From Citrobacter gillenii (GTDB lineage: Bacteria; Pseudomonadota; Gammaproteobacteria; Enterobacterales; Enterobacteriaceae), in contig NZ_SUQN01000004.1 of assembly GCF_013337685.1 (NCBI RefSeq), forward strand, positions 1 through 64,000: a DNA stretch of 64,000 nucleotides, read 5' to 3'. Below the pieces are notes generated by a model. It made no database searches and was not told the origin of the DNA. It worked only from the letters and a program-made list of their open reading frames with translations. This document shows, piece by piece, positions 7,276-16,213 of this stretch. The translations under genes were made by a program, and so were the position numbers. Every line of letters starts with the position of its first letter. Within the stretch, counting starts at the first letter, position 1.

Positions 7276-7848
7276 ATGAAAAAAAAGACAGAAGAGTTGA
7301 GAGTACGAATTCTGGATGGCGCGGTGGCGCTGTTTATCGAAAAAGGGATAGAGAAGGTGACAACCCGGGAGTTGACGGAATATCTCGGCCTTTCTCGCAG
7401 CCATATCTATCACTACTTTAAGGACTGGCAGTCACTGTGCCTCGCCGCGCTGGAAAGATTTATGCAACAAGAGCTGGACGATTTAGCCGAATCGTTAGCC
7501 GGGCGCGAACCTCACGAAAAGTTAAGCGTATTGATCAAATACTACCTTCCTGAAGGTCCGGATGCCGTCTGGCAGCTTTATGACTCTTTATGGCGTCTGG
7601 CGAGCCATGACGCCGCTTACGCAGAGCTTGCAGAGCGCAATATGAATTGCTGGATGGAAATGATCGCCGACATTATTCGTGAAGGTGTGGGGTTGAAAGC
7701 GTTCCGGGCGCTGGATGCCGAACGTGTTACACGCCAGTTCGTTGCCATGCTTAACGGGTACTCAGAGAACCTGATTATTCATCCTTCACCTGAAAAATGT
7801 CAGTTGGCCAGCGACGATCTCCACGACTTTATCAGGCAGATGTTGTAA
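7276..7848 (+). CDS. TetR/AcrR-family transcriptional regulator
   Basis: A 190-residue regulator with an N-terminal helix-turn-helix (TTRELTEYLGLSRSHIYHYFKDW, around residues 27-50) and a C-terminal ligand domain of the YbjK/TetR type. The start is set at 7276, where MKKKTEELR follows a GGGGTG site; frames beginning further upstream would run through the two operators and are unlikely. It is transcribed away from the ABC membrane-domain gene and probably represses both. The ligand is unknown. It converges on the DUF1294 gene with 28 bases between stop codons. Confidence 0.88.
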   Translation: MKKKTEELRVRILDGAVALFIEKGIEKVTTRELTEYLGLSRSHIYHYFKDWQSLCLAALERFMQQELDDLAESLAGREPHEKLSVLIKYYLPEGPDAVWQLYDSLWRLASHDAAYAELAERNMNCWMEMIADIIREGVGLKAFRALDAERVTRQFVAMLNGYSENLIIHPSPEKCQLASDDLHDFIRQML

Positions 7849-7876
7849 AGCTGTATAGTTCGCGCGTAGCCAATGT

Positions 7877-8221
7877 TCAGAAAGGCGAAAAAGGATAGAG
7901 CTGATACACCGCTACCATCACGGAGATGCTCAATAATACGCTGATGATAAAGTAGGTTTTGAATGGCTGTTTTTGTGTTTTGTGGCGAAAGAGTTGCTGA
8001 CCTGCTATCGCGCCGGGCCATCCGCCGACAACGCCAAACATCAGTAATGTGAACTCTGGCACTCTGCGCCAGGCTTTTCGCGCCGCCATTTTGTCCATGC
8101 CGTAAATCACCAGCGTCAGTACGTTGGCGAGCAGTAACCATATAATAAAGGGATGAGATGTAAACAGGCTGCCGATCGCGGCGAGGATCAGCAGCAAATA
8201 ACAACCGCGATTGAGATTCAT
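7877..8221 (-). CDS. DUF1294 membrane protein
   Basis: A 114-residue inner-membrane protein with about four hydrophobic segments. The family pattern is seen as YGMDKMAARKAWRRVPE followed by a Gly-rich membrane helix (GVVGGWPGAIAG) and FRHKTQKQPF. Function of the family is unknown. The start at 8221 begins a hydrophobic segment after a short basic N terminus; in-frame ATGs at 8239, 8263 and 8272 are also possible and no ribosome-binding site settles it. It converges on the TetR gene. Confidence 0.75.
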   Translation of the reverse strand: MNLNRGCYLLLILAAIGSLFTSHPFIIWLLLANVLTLVIYGMDKMAARKAWRRVPEFTLLMFGVVGGWPGAIAGQQLFRHKTQKQPFKTYFIISVLLSISVMVAVYQLYPFSPF

Positions 8222-8422
8222 AGTATTCGCCACAGCCATTTCCAGAGAGTATCGACCCTGCATTGTACGCAATACCCACGGTGAGCTGAACCCCTGTCGG
8301 AAGCCGTAACCATAACCTGTTACTCATAAACCTTACTGGAATAATGTTCTATTCTAAAATTTGTCTTTTTAATACCAGACTTGTGCGCAAGGACGCTCAC
8401 AAATAAAAATACGCGATGCCAA

Positions 8423-8436
8423 TTGACTTACATCAA
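8423..8436. promoter_or_regulatory. FNR-like palindrome
   Basis: TTGACTTACATCAA matches the FNR consensus TTGAT-N4-ATCAA at nine of ten defined positions. It is about 200 bases upstream of the DUF1294 start and about 515 upstream of the secreted-protein gene, so its target is unclear. Confidence 0.3.
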
Positions 8437-8505
8437 TCTTTAGTCCTATTTTTACTACTCCTTTAGAGATAAATACGCATCCCTCTTTAAGGGGTTGTTA
8501 CAGAT

Positions 8506-8550
8506 ATGGACAGAGATGATAGAGGGTTATTGCTAAGAGGAAAGGCTTGA
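8506..8550 (+). CDS. short frame 1 of a coupled trio (14 aa), doubtful
   Basis: A 14-codon frame (MDRDDRGLLLRGKA) with AAGGGG upstream at a long spacing. Its stop overlaps the start of the next short frame (TGATG). No homologue recognised; it may be chance. Confidence 0.2.
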   Translation: MDRDDRGLLLRGKA

Positions 8551-8591
8551 TGAGTGGGGAAATTGAAAAGTTAATGACTGGGAAGGTGTGA
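8550..8591 (+). CDS. short frame 2 of a coupled trio (13 aa), doubtful
   Basis: A 13-codon frame (MSGEIEKLMTGKV) preceded by AGAGGAAAGG at good spacing inside the first frame. Its stop codon abuts the ATG of the third frame. No homologue recognised. Confidence 0.25.
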   Translation: MSGEIEKLMTGKV

Positions 8592-8678
8592 ATGTCTACA
8601 TTAATATATTATAAACCGATTTTTATTATATATCGTAATGTATTGTCAGTGCTTATAATTAAAGTGAGCATAGTGTAA
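8592..8678 (+). CDS. short frame 3 of a coupled trio (28 aa, hydrophobic), doubtful
   Basis: A 28-codon frame beginning directly after the stop of frame 2 and rich in Ile, Leu, Val and Tyr, with segments such as KPIFIIYRNVLSVLIIKV that could span a membrane. No homologue recognised; low-complexity AT-rich DNA can produce such frames by chance. Confidence 0.25.
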   Translation: MSTLIYYKPIFIIYRNVLSVLIIKVSIV

Positions 8679-8950
8679 TGCAGATTCACTTTTATGTATT
8701 CAATGCCACCATATTTTCCTTTCAATATCACTGTGTCTTCTCATCGTTCTTCTGATTTCCCACTTGTTATGATAACTTTCATATGAAGTAAATGCGCTAA
8801 ATAGATGCTGCTTTTAACATTTAACGAACAAATTTCAAGGTGTTTTCAGCCGTTGACTTGAATTTACCAGACGGTCATATTTCAACACGCGAAATATCAC
8901 TACCGCCCGTGGACGCGGTGCAACGGATTTAACGAACTGGAAACCAAAGA

Positions 8951-9340
8951 ATGAAAAAAGTACTCATCGCTAGCCTGACCTTAGTCGCAATGACCACCGC
9001 ACCAGCGCACGCCATCAACGCACAGTACCGTGCCCAGTTGGAGCGTTCCGGCTGCAACGAGATGAATGCTGGCAAGGGGTGCGACATCCACAAAACAAAG
9101 GCAGAGAATGCAAAAAACGCCGTGAAGCATACACCTAACTCGGTAAATGAATCCAACGTGCCGCAGTACGTTAAAGAGGCTGAGAATATTATCAACCTCA
9201 AAGGGATCGCCGCAGAAGAATATTTGATAGAGCGTGGCTGGCGTCAGCAGGCAGATGGCGACTGGAAAAAAGGCGCTCACCTGATGCGCGTCATTGAGGA
9301 TAAAAAAGGATTTGTGGCAAATGCCCAGATCATCAAGTAA
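8951..9340 (+). CDS. small secreted protein, paralogue of the gene at 9581
   Basis: A 129-residue protein with a clear Sec signal peptide (MKKVLIASLTLVAMTTAPAHA, cleavage after AHA near residue 21). The mature N terminus INAQYRAQLERSGC and a following CDIHK motif recur in the protein encoded at 9581, as does a C-terminal GW segment ending in IIK/NLK, so the two are tandem paralogues. Two Cys residues could form a disulfide in the periplasm. I do not recognise the family and assign no function. No E. coli K-12 counterpart occurs at this locus. Confidence 0.75.
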   Translation: MKKVLIASLTLVAMTTAPAHAINAQYRAQLERSGCNEMNAGKGCDIHKTKAENAKNAVKHTPNSVNESNVPQYVKEAENIINLKGIAAEEYLIERGWRQQADGDWKKGAHLMRVIEDKKGFVANAQIIK

Positions 9341-9580
9341 TAAAAGACCCCACACCGGGGGCCAGCCTTCGGCTGTTCAAACTCGTTCCTGACGAATTTA
9401 TCACACAATTACTGACTTTATGAAATTCGAATTATTTTGGATATAGGGGGGATGTTCTTCAGAAATATGTAGTTTATCGCCATGGATAAAGAAAAGCTTT
9501 TTAAAGCATAAAATACGTGGCGGTATGATTGGGTGAGCTGTAAATAAAAACATTGACGATATACACAAAGGGTAAATGTA

Positions 9581-9955
9581 ATGAAAGCAAAATTAATTAT
9601 GGTGTTGCTTTGTTTGTCTGTGGTGGGTAATGCTAACGCTATTAGCGCCTCATACCGAAGCCAGCTTGAGAAATCAGGTTGCACACAAGTTACTGATGGT
9701 AACGGCACATGTGATATTCATAAAAGTAAACGCGAAAACATGAAACACCATCACGCGGAATTAGCCCCCGCTGAACGCACTATAGATCAGGCTGTAGCCG
9801 GTAAAAAATTGAGTGAGGTTGTTCCCCTACTGGTTGCTAATGGCTGGAAACAGGATGATAACGCACCTTTAGAATTTGTCTCAAAAGAAGGTGTACGGAT
9901 GATTTTAGACGTTAATCAGTCTAATGATCAGGTACAGGGCGTAAATTTAAAATAA
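9581..9955 (+). CDS. small secreted protein, paralogue of the gene at 8951
   Basis: A 124-residue protein with a signal peptide ending in NANA near residue 20. The mature protein starts ISASYRSQLEKSGC and continues to CDIHKSKREN, closely matching the upstream paralogue, and has a later VANGWKQ segment. Its TAA stop shares its last base with the ATG of a 28-codon membrane peptide (TAATG), which in turn overlaps a lipoprotein gene, so it probably heads a translationally coupled operon. Function unknown; the AT-rich composition suggests horizontal transfer. Confidence 0.75.
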   Translation: MKAKLIMVLLCLSVVGNANAISASYRSQLEKSGCTQVTDGNGTCDIHKSKRENMKHHHAELAPAERTIDQAVAGKKLSEVVPLLVANGWKQDDNAPLEFVSKEGVRMILDVNQSNDQVQGVNLK

Positions 9956-10041
9956 TGAATAATCCTATTTTTATACTGTGGGCGGTAGTCTGTTTAGTAG
10001 GTTACATCATAACACTTCATCTTTATCGAGTTGATCAATGA
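9955..10041 (+). CDS. 28-residue single-span membrane peptide, coupled in operon
   Basis: This small frame starts on the last base of the preceding stop (TAATG) and ends with TGA overlapping the next ATG (ATGA). The peptide begins MNNPIFILWAVVCLVGYII and ends with a short polar tail (HLYRVDQ), the shape of a one-helix inner-membrane peptide with its tail on either side. The double overlap with two convincing genes is the main evidence that it is translated. No homologue is recognised. Confidence 0.6.
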   Translation: MNNPIFILWAVVCLVGYIITLHLYRVDQ

Positions 10042-10286
10042 AAACTATTTTTAAAATTCTGATGGTTTCTGCGGTTTGTGGTTCCCTCTATGGCTGTGTG
10101 GTACCTCTTGCAAATGATGATTATCAGGGAGCTGGCCACCATCATCATAAAAACAATAAGGGTTATAATGAAGAAGCAGGAAATCATAGCCATTATGTGA
10201 CTCGAGACGGATTCACTCTGCCGCCTTGTGATGAAATCCCCGATGCCTCCCAGGCAGATAATGGCAACCGTTGCTGGTTCGAATGA
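10038..10286 (+). CDS. His-rich small lipoprotein
   Basis: An 82-residue protein with a lipoprotein signal peptide and lipobox LYGC, lipidated Cys at residue 20. The mature part carries a histidine cluster (GHHHHK at about 33-38) and further His residues (NHSHY), then two Cys residues and a short C terminus (CWFE). The histidines suggest metal binding, which is inference. The start codon overlaps the stop of the 28-residue membrane peptide, so translation is likely coupled. It is not a known E. coli gene. Confidence 0.7.
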   Translation: MKTIFKILMVSAVCGSLYGCVVPLANDDYQGAGHHHHKNNKGYNEEAGNHSHYVTRDGFTLPPCDEIPDASQADNGNRCWFE

Positions 10287-10500
10287 TAAACGATACGCAA
10301 CTGACAGCATTGTCGTGTTAGCGCATTGATAGTGCTCGCGTTCAATACTTCAAGGGAGGCGATACGTCTCCCTTTATCATCTTATATATTAAAGGGTTAT
10401 CATTTCCTTCCCTTATTTACAAGGATGCGCTACTCTCACGAATGCGTTCGCAACCAAAATGGTTCGGGTCTGTATGCGTGCTTATTAAAGGCTACTAAAA

Positions 10501-11178
10501 ATGAAAAAAACAATCCCAGAATATACGCCAGTTGACTTATCTTGTTGGGCAAGGAAGGAGCATTTTGAGGTATTTCAGACCTTTGCACAAAGCACATTTA
10601 ACCAAACAGTTCTCTTAGACATTACCGCGCTGTTAAAACATATAAAAGAGGTTGGCTGGAAATTTTATCCTACTATTATTTTCCTGCTCTCTAAAGTCGT
10701 AAACAGACATACAGAGTTTCGTATGGCGATAAAGGACAATGAGCTTGTCATATGGAATGAAGTTCATCCAAGTTATACGATTTTCCATAATGAAACGGAG
10801 ACCTTTTCATCATTATGGAGTCACTACGATGGCAATATTCATCACTTTCAACATGTTTATGCAGAAGACATGGCACGCTATGGTAATAACCTTTCTTACT
10901 GGCCTAAGGGAGAGTCGCTGGAAAATATATTTTTCGTGTCGGCCATTCCTTGGGTAAGTTTTACCAGTTTCAATATCAACGTTGCCAACATGCAGAACTT
11001 TTTTTCCCCCATGTTCACTATTGGGAAATACTACAACCAGGATGGAAAAGTAATGTTACCTCTCGCTGTTCAGGTACATCATTCCGTGTGCGATGGTTTT
11101 CATGTGGCAAGATTGATCAATGAATTACAAGAGATTAGCGATAACATATTGCACCATTCAGAAGAACGCAATGCTTGA
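10501..11178 (+). CDS. catA: type A chloramphenicol O-acetyltransferase
   Basis: A 225-residue cytoplasmic enzyme of the CatA family, which inactivates chloramphenicol with acetyl-CoA. It aligns along its length with the Tn9 CATI enzyme: [11 protein letters not shown] near the N terminus, [23 protein letters not shown], and the catalytic motif HHSVCDGFH near the C terminus, with His of HHxxxDG as base. The sequence is not identical to the transposon enzymes, and no insertion sequence, integron or transposon end flanks it, so it looks like a chromosomal variant. It is AT-rich and lies at the end of the accessory segment before the conserved core begins. Whether it gives clinical resistance depends on its promoter, which is not obvious. 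Confidence 0.88.
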   Translation: MKKTIPEYTPVDLSCWARKEHFEVFQTFAQSTFNQTVLLDITALLKHIKEVGWKFYPTIIFLLSKVVNRHTEFRMAIKDNELVIWNEVHPSYTIFHNETETFSSLWSHYDGNIHHFQHVYAEDMARYGNNLSYWPKGESLENIFFVSAIPWVSFTSFNINVANMQNFFSPMFTIGKYYNQDGKVMLPLAVQVHHSVCDGFHVARLINELQEISDNILHHSEERNA

Positions 11179-11305
11179 TGTGCCTGACGATCTCTTATTA
11201 CCAGCAAAGATAGCAGTCATGTCTGCTAAGAGTACATAACCTCCCGCTACAGGGCAGCTTGAACGTAAAGCCGCCCTCTATTTTGCCTGTGATAAAGCAA
11301 CAATG

Positions 11306-11614
11306 TTACTCAGCCATGCCGTGGTTAATGCGCGTTAACGGTTCATTGACATTAAAGATTTTGAATTGCACGTTTTGCACACCCAGCGGCTTCAGACGGG
11401 CTGTATGCTTTTTAACATATGCCAGCGCAGTTTCTTCGTCCTGGAACAGGTAGATGCCGCCGGCTTCCTGGGTTGCTTCGTTTTCTGTCCAGATTTTCCA
11501 GATAAAGCCAGGCTCCTGGTTAATGGATTCTGCCAGGTCGACAAGCTGGCGTGACATCTCTTCGCCAAACGGGCCCTGAAAATCAAAGTGCAACTGCAAT
11601 AGTGTGTTTGACAT
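11306..11614 (-). CDS. ydhR: YdhR monooxygenase-like protein
   Basis: A 102-residue dimeric alpha/beta-barrel protein of the YdhR family, thought to act as a monooxygenase on aromatic substrates, though the in vivo reaction is uncertain. The match to E. coli YdhR is strong: [13 protein letters not shown] at the N terminus, [25 protein letters not shown] and [19 protein letters not shown] site precedes the start. This is the first gene of the conserved segment shared with E. coli; the valV and valW tRNA genes that neighbour ydhR there are absent here. Confidence 0.93.
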   Translation of the reverse strand: MSNTLLQLHFDFQGPFGEEMSRQLVDLAESINQEPGFIWKIWTENEATQEAGGIYLFQDEETALAYVKKHTARLKPLGVQNVQFKIFNVNEPLTRINHGMAE

Positions 11615-11757
11615 AATTCCTCCATGGATAACGCTGATGCGGGTAAGTCAGTATCTTATTTTTAATTTATTGCACAATAAACGGCAAAAGATCGCTGATT
11701 CGCCAGTCGGTTGAAAATTCGTTATGATCCGCTCCCGTACTTTATCATGGCTGCCTG

Positions 11758-12456
11758 ATGTCTACTCTCTTTGATACCTTTATTGCTCCGCCGTGCCATG
11801 ACGAGATAGAGGTCCTCTATCAGGACGACCATCTGCTTCTTATCAATAAACCCACCGGTTTGCTAAGCCTGTCGGGAAAAAATCCGCAAAATATTGACTC
11901 GGTACATCACCGGCTGGTTCAGATTTATCCCGGCTGCACGCTGGTGCATCGACTTGATTTTGGCACTTCCGGGCTGATGGTGATTGCCCGCAATAAGGCT
12001 ACCAATGCTGCGCTGTGCCAGCAATTCAGCCTACGCGCTGTTACCAAGGTGTATAGCGCCTTGCTCTGTGGGCATTTGAGCGAGGATGAAGGGGTGATAG
12101 ACGCTGCTATTGCCAAGGATCCTGCGCTGTTTCCGCTGATGTCGATATGCGCCATCAGCGGCAAACCCGCGCGCTCCCGCTATCGGGTTGTCGAGCGCTT
12201 TAATCATCCGCTGAAAGACGGGACTGTACTGCCATTAACGCGGGTACAGCTTTTCCCCGAAACCGGTCGCACCCATCAGTTGCGTATTCACTGTCAACAT
12301 CTGGGATACGCCATTTGGGGCTGCGATCTGTACGGGGGGCGTCTGTTGCCGGGTACAGAACGGACGCCACGACTGATGCTGCATGCCAGCGAACTGCATT
12401 TTAAGCATCCTGTCAGCGGAGAAGCGATCAACGCCCACAATGGCAGTCCGTTCTGA
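11758..12456 (+). CDS. RluA-family pseudouridine synthase
   Basis: A 232-residue enzyme predicted to convert uridine to pseudouridine in RNA. The catalytic motif HRLDFGTSGLMV (Asp of HRLD) is intact, followed by GRTHQLRIHC, the second RluA signature, and no S4 domain precedes the catalytic core. Size and sequence resemble RluA (dual rRNA/tRNA target), but RluA proper maps elsewhere in E. coli, so this is a paralogue with unknown target. It occupies the place where E. coli has ydhQ and two valine tRNAs, between ydhR and mdtK. Confidence 0.82.
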   Translation: MSTLFDTFIAPPCHDEIEVLYQDDHLLLINKPTGLLSLSGKNPQNIDSVHHRLVQIYPGCTLVHRLDFGTSGLMVIARNKATNAALCQQFSLRAVTKVYSALLCGHLSEDEGVIDAAIAKDPALFPLMSICAISGKPARSRYRVVERFNHPLKDGTVLPLTRVQLFPETGRTHQLRIHCQHLGYAIWGCDLYGGRLLPGTERTPRLMLHASELHFKHPVSGEAINAHNGSPF

Positions 12457-12501
12457 ATAGGGTGGAGAGAATAGCCGCCGGGGGACGGCTATTGCGGGGT
12501 G

Positions 12502-13896
<1,395 letters not shown>

Positions 13897-14092
13897 TTAT
13901 TTGAGAGACTAAAAAAGCCGCCTGAGAGGGCAGCAAGAAGAAAATACAGGGGAAATTGCAGTCTATTGTAGCGAGGAATACGTAATTCTCCAGTGAAAAA
14001 ACAGGTGGGGGCGGTGCATTGCTGGCAACCGCAATTTTCACCTGCTATTGTGCACAACAGATATGTCTTAATTACGTTCAGGAGTTAGAGGT

Positions 14093-14734
14093 ATGTTTAC
14101 GGGTATTGTGCAGGGCACCGCGAAACTGGTGTCTATTGATGAGAAACCAAATTTTCGTACGCATGTAGTGGAGTTACCTGAATACATGCTGGATGGCCTG
14201 GAGACGGGTGCATCAGTTGCACACAATGGTTGTTGTCTGACGGTGACCGACATTAACGGCAATCACATCAGCTTTGACCTGATGAAAGAAACGCTGCGTA
14301 TTACCAACCTGGGCGAGCTTAAAGTGGGCGATCGGGTCAACGTAGAGCGCGCGGCAAAATTCAGCGATGAGATCGGCGGGCATTTAATGTCAGGCCATAT
14401 TATGACTACCGCTGAGATATCAAAAATTCTGACCTCAGAAAATAATCGTCAGATCTGGTTTAAGGTGCAGGATGCGTCGTTGATGAAATATATCCTGTAC
14501 AAAGGATTTATCGGCATTGATGGTATCAGCCTGACGGTTGGCGAAGTAACACCGACGCGTTTTTGCGTGCATTTGATCCCGGAAACGCTGGAGCGTACGA
14601 CGCTTGGTAAGAAAAAACTGGGGGCTCGGGTCAACATCGAAATCGACCCACAAACGCAGGCGGTCGTGGATACCGTTGAGCGCGTGCTGGCGGCAAAAGA
14701 AAGTGCAGTAAATCACGTCACCGGCGAAGTCTAA
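14093..14734 (+). CDS. ribE: riboflavin synthase alpha chain
   Basis: A 213-residue cytoplasmic enzyme catalysing dismutation of two 6,7-dimethyl-8-ribityllumazine molecules to riboflavin, the last step of the pathway. Two tandem lumazine-binding barrels are visible, each opening with an MFTGIVQG-like or LMSGHI-like element, with GCCLTV and GISLTVGEV as matching repeats. Length equals the E. coli enzyme (also called ribC). The start follows CAGGAGTTAGAGGT. No FMN riboswitch is evident in the 217 bases upstream. It converges on cfa. Confidence 0.96.
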   Translation: MFTGIVQGTAKLVSIDEKPNFRTHVVELPEYMLDGLETGASVAHNGCCLTVTDINGNHISFDLMKETLRITNLGELKVGDRVNVERAAKFSDEIGGHLMSGHIMTTAEISKILTSENNRQIWFKVQDASLMKYILYKGFIGIDGISLTVGEVTPTRFCVHLIPETLERTTLGKKKLGARVNIEIDPQTQAVVDTVERVLAAKESAVNHVTGEV

Positions 14735-14779
14735 GCCGGCGCGTTTCCAGGCCCCCGTTGAAGGCGGGGGCGAGAATGA

Positions 14780-15928
14780 CTAGCGTGGAACGCGCAGACC
14801 GTGTTCTACGCCACGTGAGAACACCACCTGCCAGAGCTGAATATCACGGGCGCGAAATGCGCCGGCACAGGCGTTGAGGTAGTAGCTGAACATACGTTTA
14901 AAGCGCTCGGTGTAGTGATCGGTGATTTCAGGCCAGGTTGCCATAAAGCGCGTATGCCAGGCCATCAGCGTAGTATCGTAATCGGCGCCAAAGTTGTGCC
15001 AGTCTTCCATCACAAAATGCGGCTCGCTGGCTTTCGCAATCTGGCGCACGGACGGCAAGCAACCATTCGGGAAAATATACTTATTGATCCACGGATCGAC
15101 GTTATTGTCGGTTTTTCTGGATCCAATGCTGTGGAGCAAAAACAGACCCTCTGGTTTTAAATTGCGATCGACAACATCAAAATAGGTGTTGTAGTTTTTT
15201 GGACCCACATGCTCAAACATGCCAACGGAGACAATGCGGTCGAAATGATCGTGCAGGTCGCGGTAATCCTCAAGCAAAATAGTGACATCCAGCCCTTCAC
15301 ACCGTGTTTGTGCCAGTTTCTGCTGTTCGGCAGAAATGGTCACCCCCACGACGCTGACGCCGTAATGGGCGGCCATAAACTGGGACAAGCCTCCCCAGCC
15401 GCAGCCAATGTCCAGCACGCGCATCCCCGGTTTGAGCTGTAATTTTTCGGCGATCATATTGAGCTTCGCCTGTTGGGCTGACTCCAGGGTCGTGGCGTCC
15501 TTCCAGTAGGCACAGGAATATTGCATGTAGGGATCAAGCATGCGGGTGAAGAGATCGTTGCCTAAATCGTAGTGTTCTTTTCCGACAACCCACGCGCGTT
15601 TTTTATTCTGTAAATTGAACAGGCGCGCGGCGGCGATTCGCAGCGTGTCTTTAAAGTGGCGGGGGAGTTGGCCTTCAAGGCCGGCACGTAAAACCTGAGT
15701 AAAAAACATGTCCAGCCGATCGCATTCCCACCAGCCATCCATATAACTTTCACCTAAACCCAGCGAACCTTCCTGTAAAACTCGCTTGTAAAAATCGGGG
15801 TTGTTAACGCGAATATCTGCCGGTGCAGTACCATTAATGGTAATGCCCGCACGGTTTAATAATTCACTGGTGATTCGATACCAGTCATCATCTGGTACGC
15901 TGACGTCTTCTATACACGATGAACTCAT
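14780..15928 (-). CDS. cfa: cyclopropane-fatty-acyl-phospholipid synthase
   Basis: A 382-residue peripheral membrane enzyme that methylenates cis double bonds of membrane phospholipid acyl chains using S-adenosylmethionine. The SAM site is MRVLDIGCGWGGLSQFMA in the middle of the protein, preceded by YDLGNDLFTRMLDPYMQYSCAYW and followed by VSVGMFEHVG, all Cfa signatures; length equals E. coli Cfa. The 285-base upstream region is long, as expected for a gene with stationary-phase and small-RNA control in E. coli, but I did not identify a RydC pairing site. Confidence 0.96.
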   Translation of the reverse strand: MSSSCIEDVSVPDDDWYRITSELLNRAGITINGTAPADIRVNNPDFYKRVLQEGSLGLGESYMDGWWECDRLDMFFTQVLRAGLEGQLPRHFKDTLRIAAARLFNLQNKKRAWVVGKEHYDLGNDLFTRMLDPYMQYSCAYWKDATTLESAQQAKLNMIAEKLQLKPGMRVLDIGCGWGGLSQFMAAHYGVSVVGVTISAEQQKLAQTRCEGLDVTILLEDYRDLHDHFDRIVSVGMFEHVGPKNYNTYFDVVDRNLKPEGLFLLHSIGSRKTDNNVDPWINKYIFPNGCLPSVRQIAKASEPHFVMEDWHNFGADYDTTLMAWHTRFMATWPEITDHYTERFKRMFSYYLNACAGAFRARDIQLWQVVFSRGVEHGLRVPR

Positions 15929-16213
15929 AGCTTCTCCATCACAGGTCGGTGATCAGAACCTTAAAACAGCGTAGACGCTTTTTTGGGCTTTGTGAGAAAT
16001 CTCACGGAATGAATCCGCGAATCTGTTTTCCGACGTAGAACAGAGGAAGGGAGAACCCCTTACCGAAAAGGCCATCCGTGGTTAAGCGGGAACATGCGTG
16101 TTCCCGTTAACACATAAAAATTATCGTTTTTGTAACAACTAGAAATCAGTATAGGCCTGAATTTTTGTGGGTTCAATCAAAAAATATTAGCCCGCTAATT
16201 AATTATTCAAGCG

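Larger units (their letters stand above)
8222..8950. other. AT-rich gap of about 730 bases with short frames only
   Basis: No conventional gene is seen. The stretch is AT-rich compared with the core genome to its right. It contains an FNR-like palindrome at 8423-8436 and three very short plus-strand frames joined end to end at 8506-8678 (listed separately). The promoter of the secreted-protein gene at 8951 should lie in the right part; the DUF1294 promoter in the left part. Confidence 0.5.

Noticed and set aside
10326-10535. 69-codon frame overlapping the start of catA
   Set aside because: It overlaps catA in another frame, has no clear ribosome-binding site and resembles nothing known.
11615-11757. 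tRNA genes expected beside ydhR
   Set aside because: Checked for valV/valW-type sequence (GCGTTCATAGCTCAGTTGG and T-loop GGTTCGA); none is present here.
14751-14771. GCCCCCG/CGGGGGC stem between ribE and cfa as a terminator
   Set aside because: No T-tract follows on either strand; it may still act at convergent ends but is not supported as intrinsic terminator.
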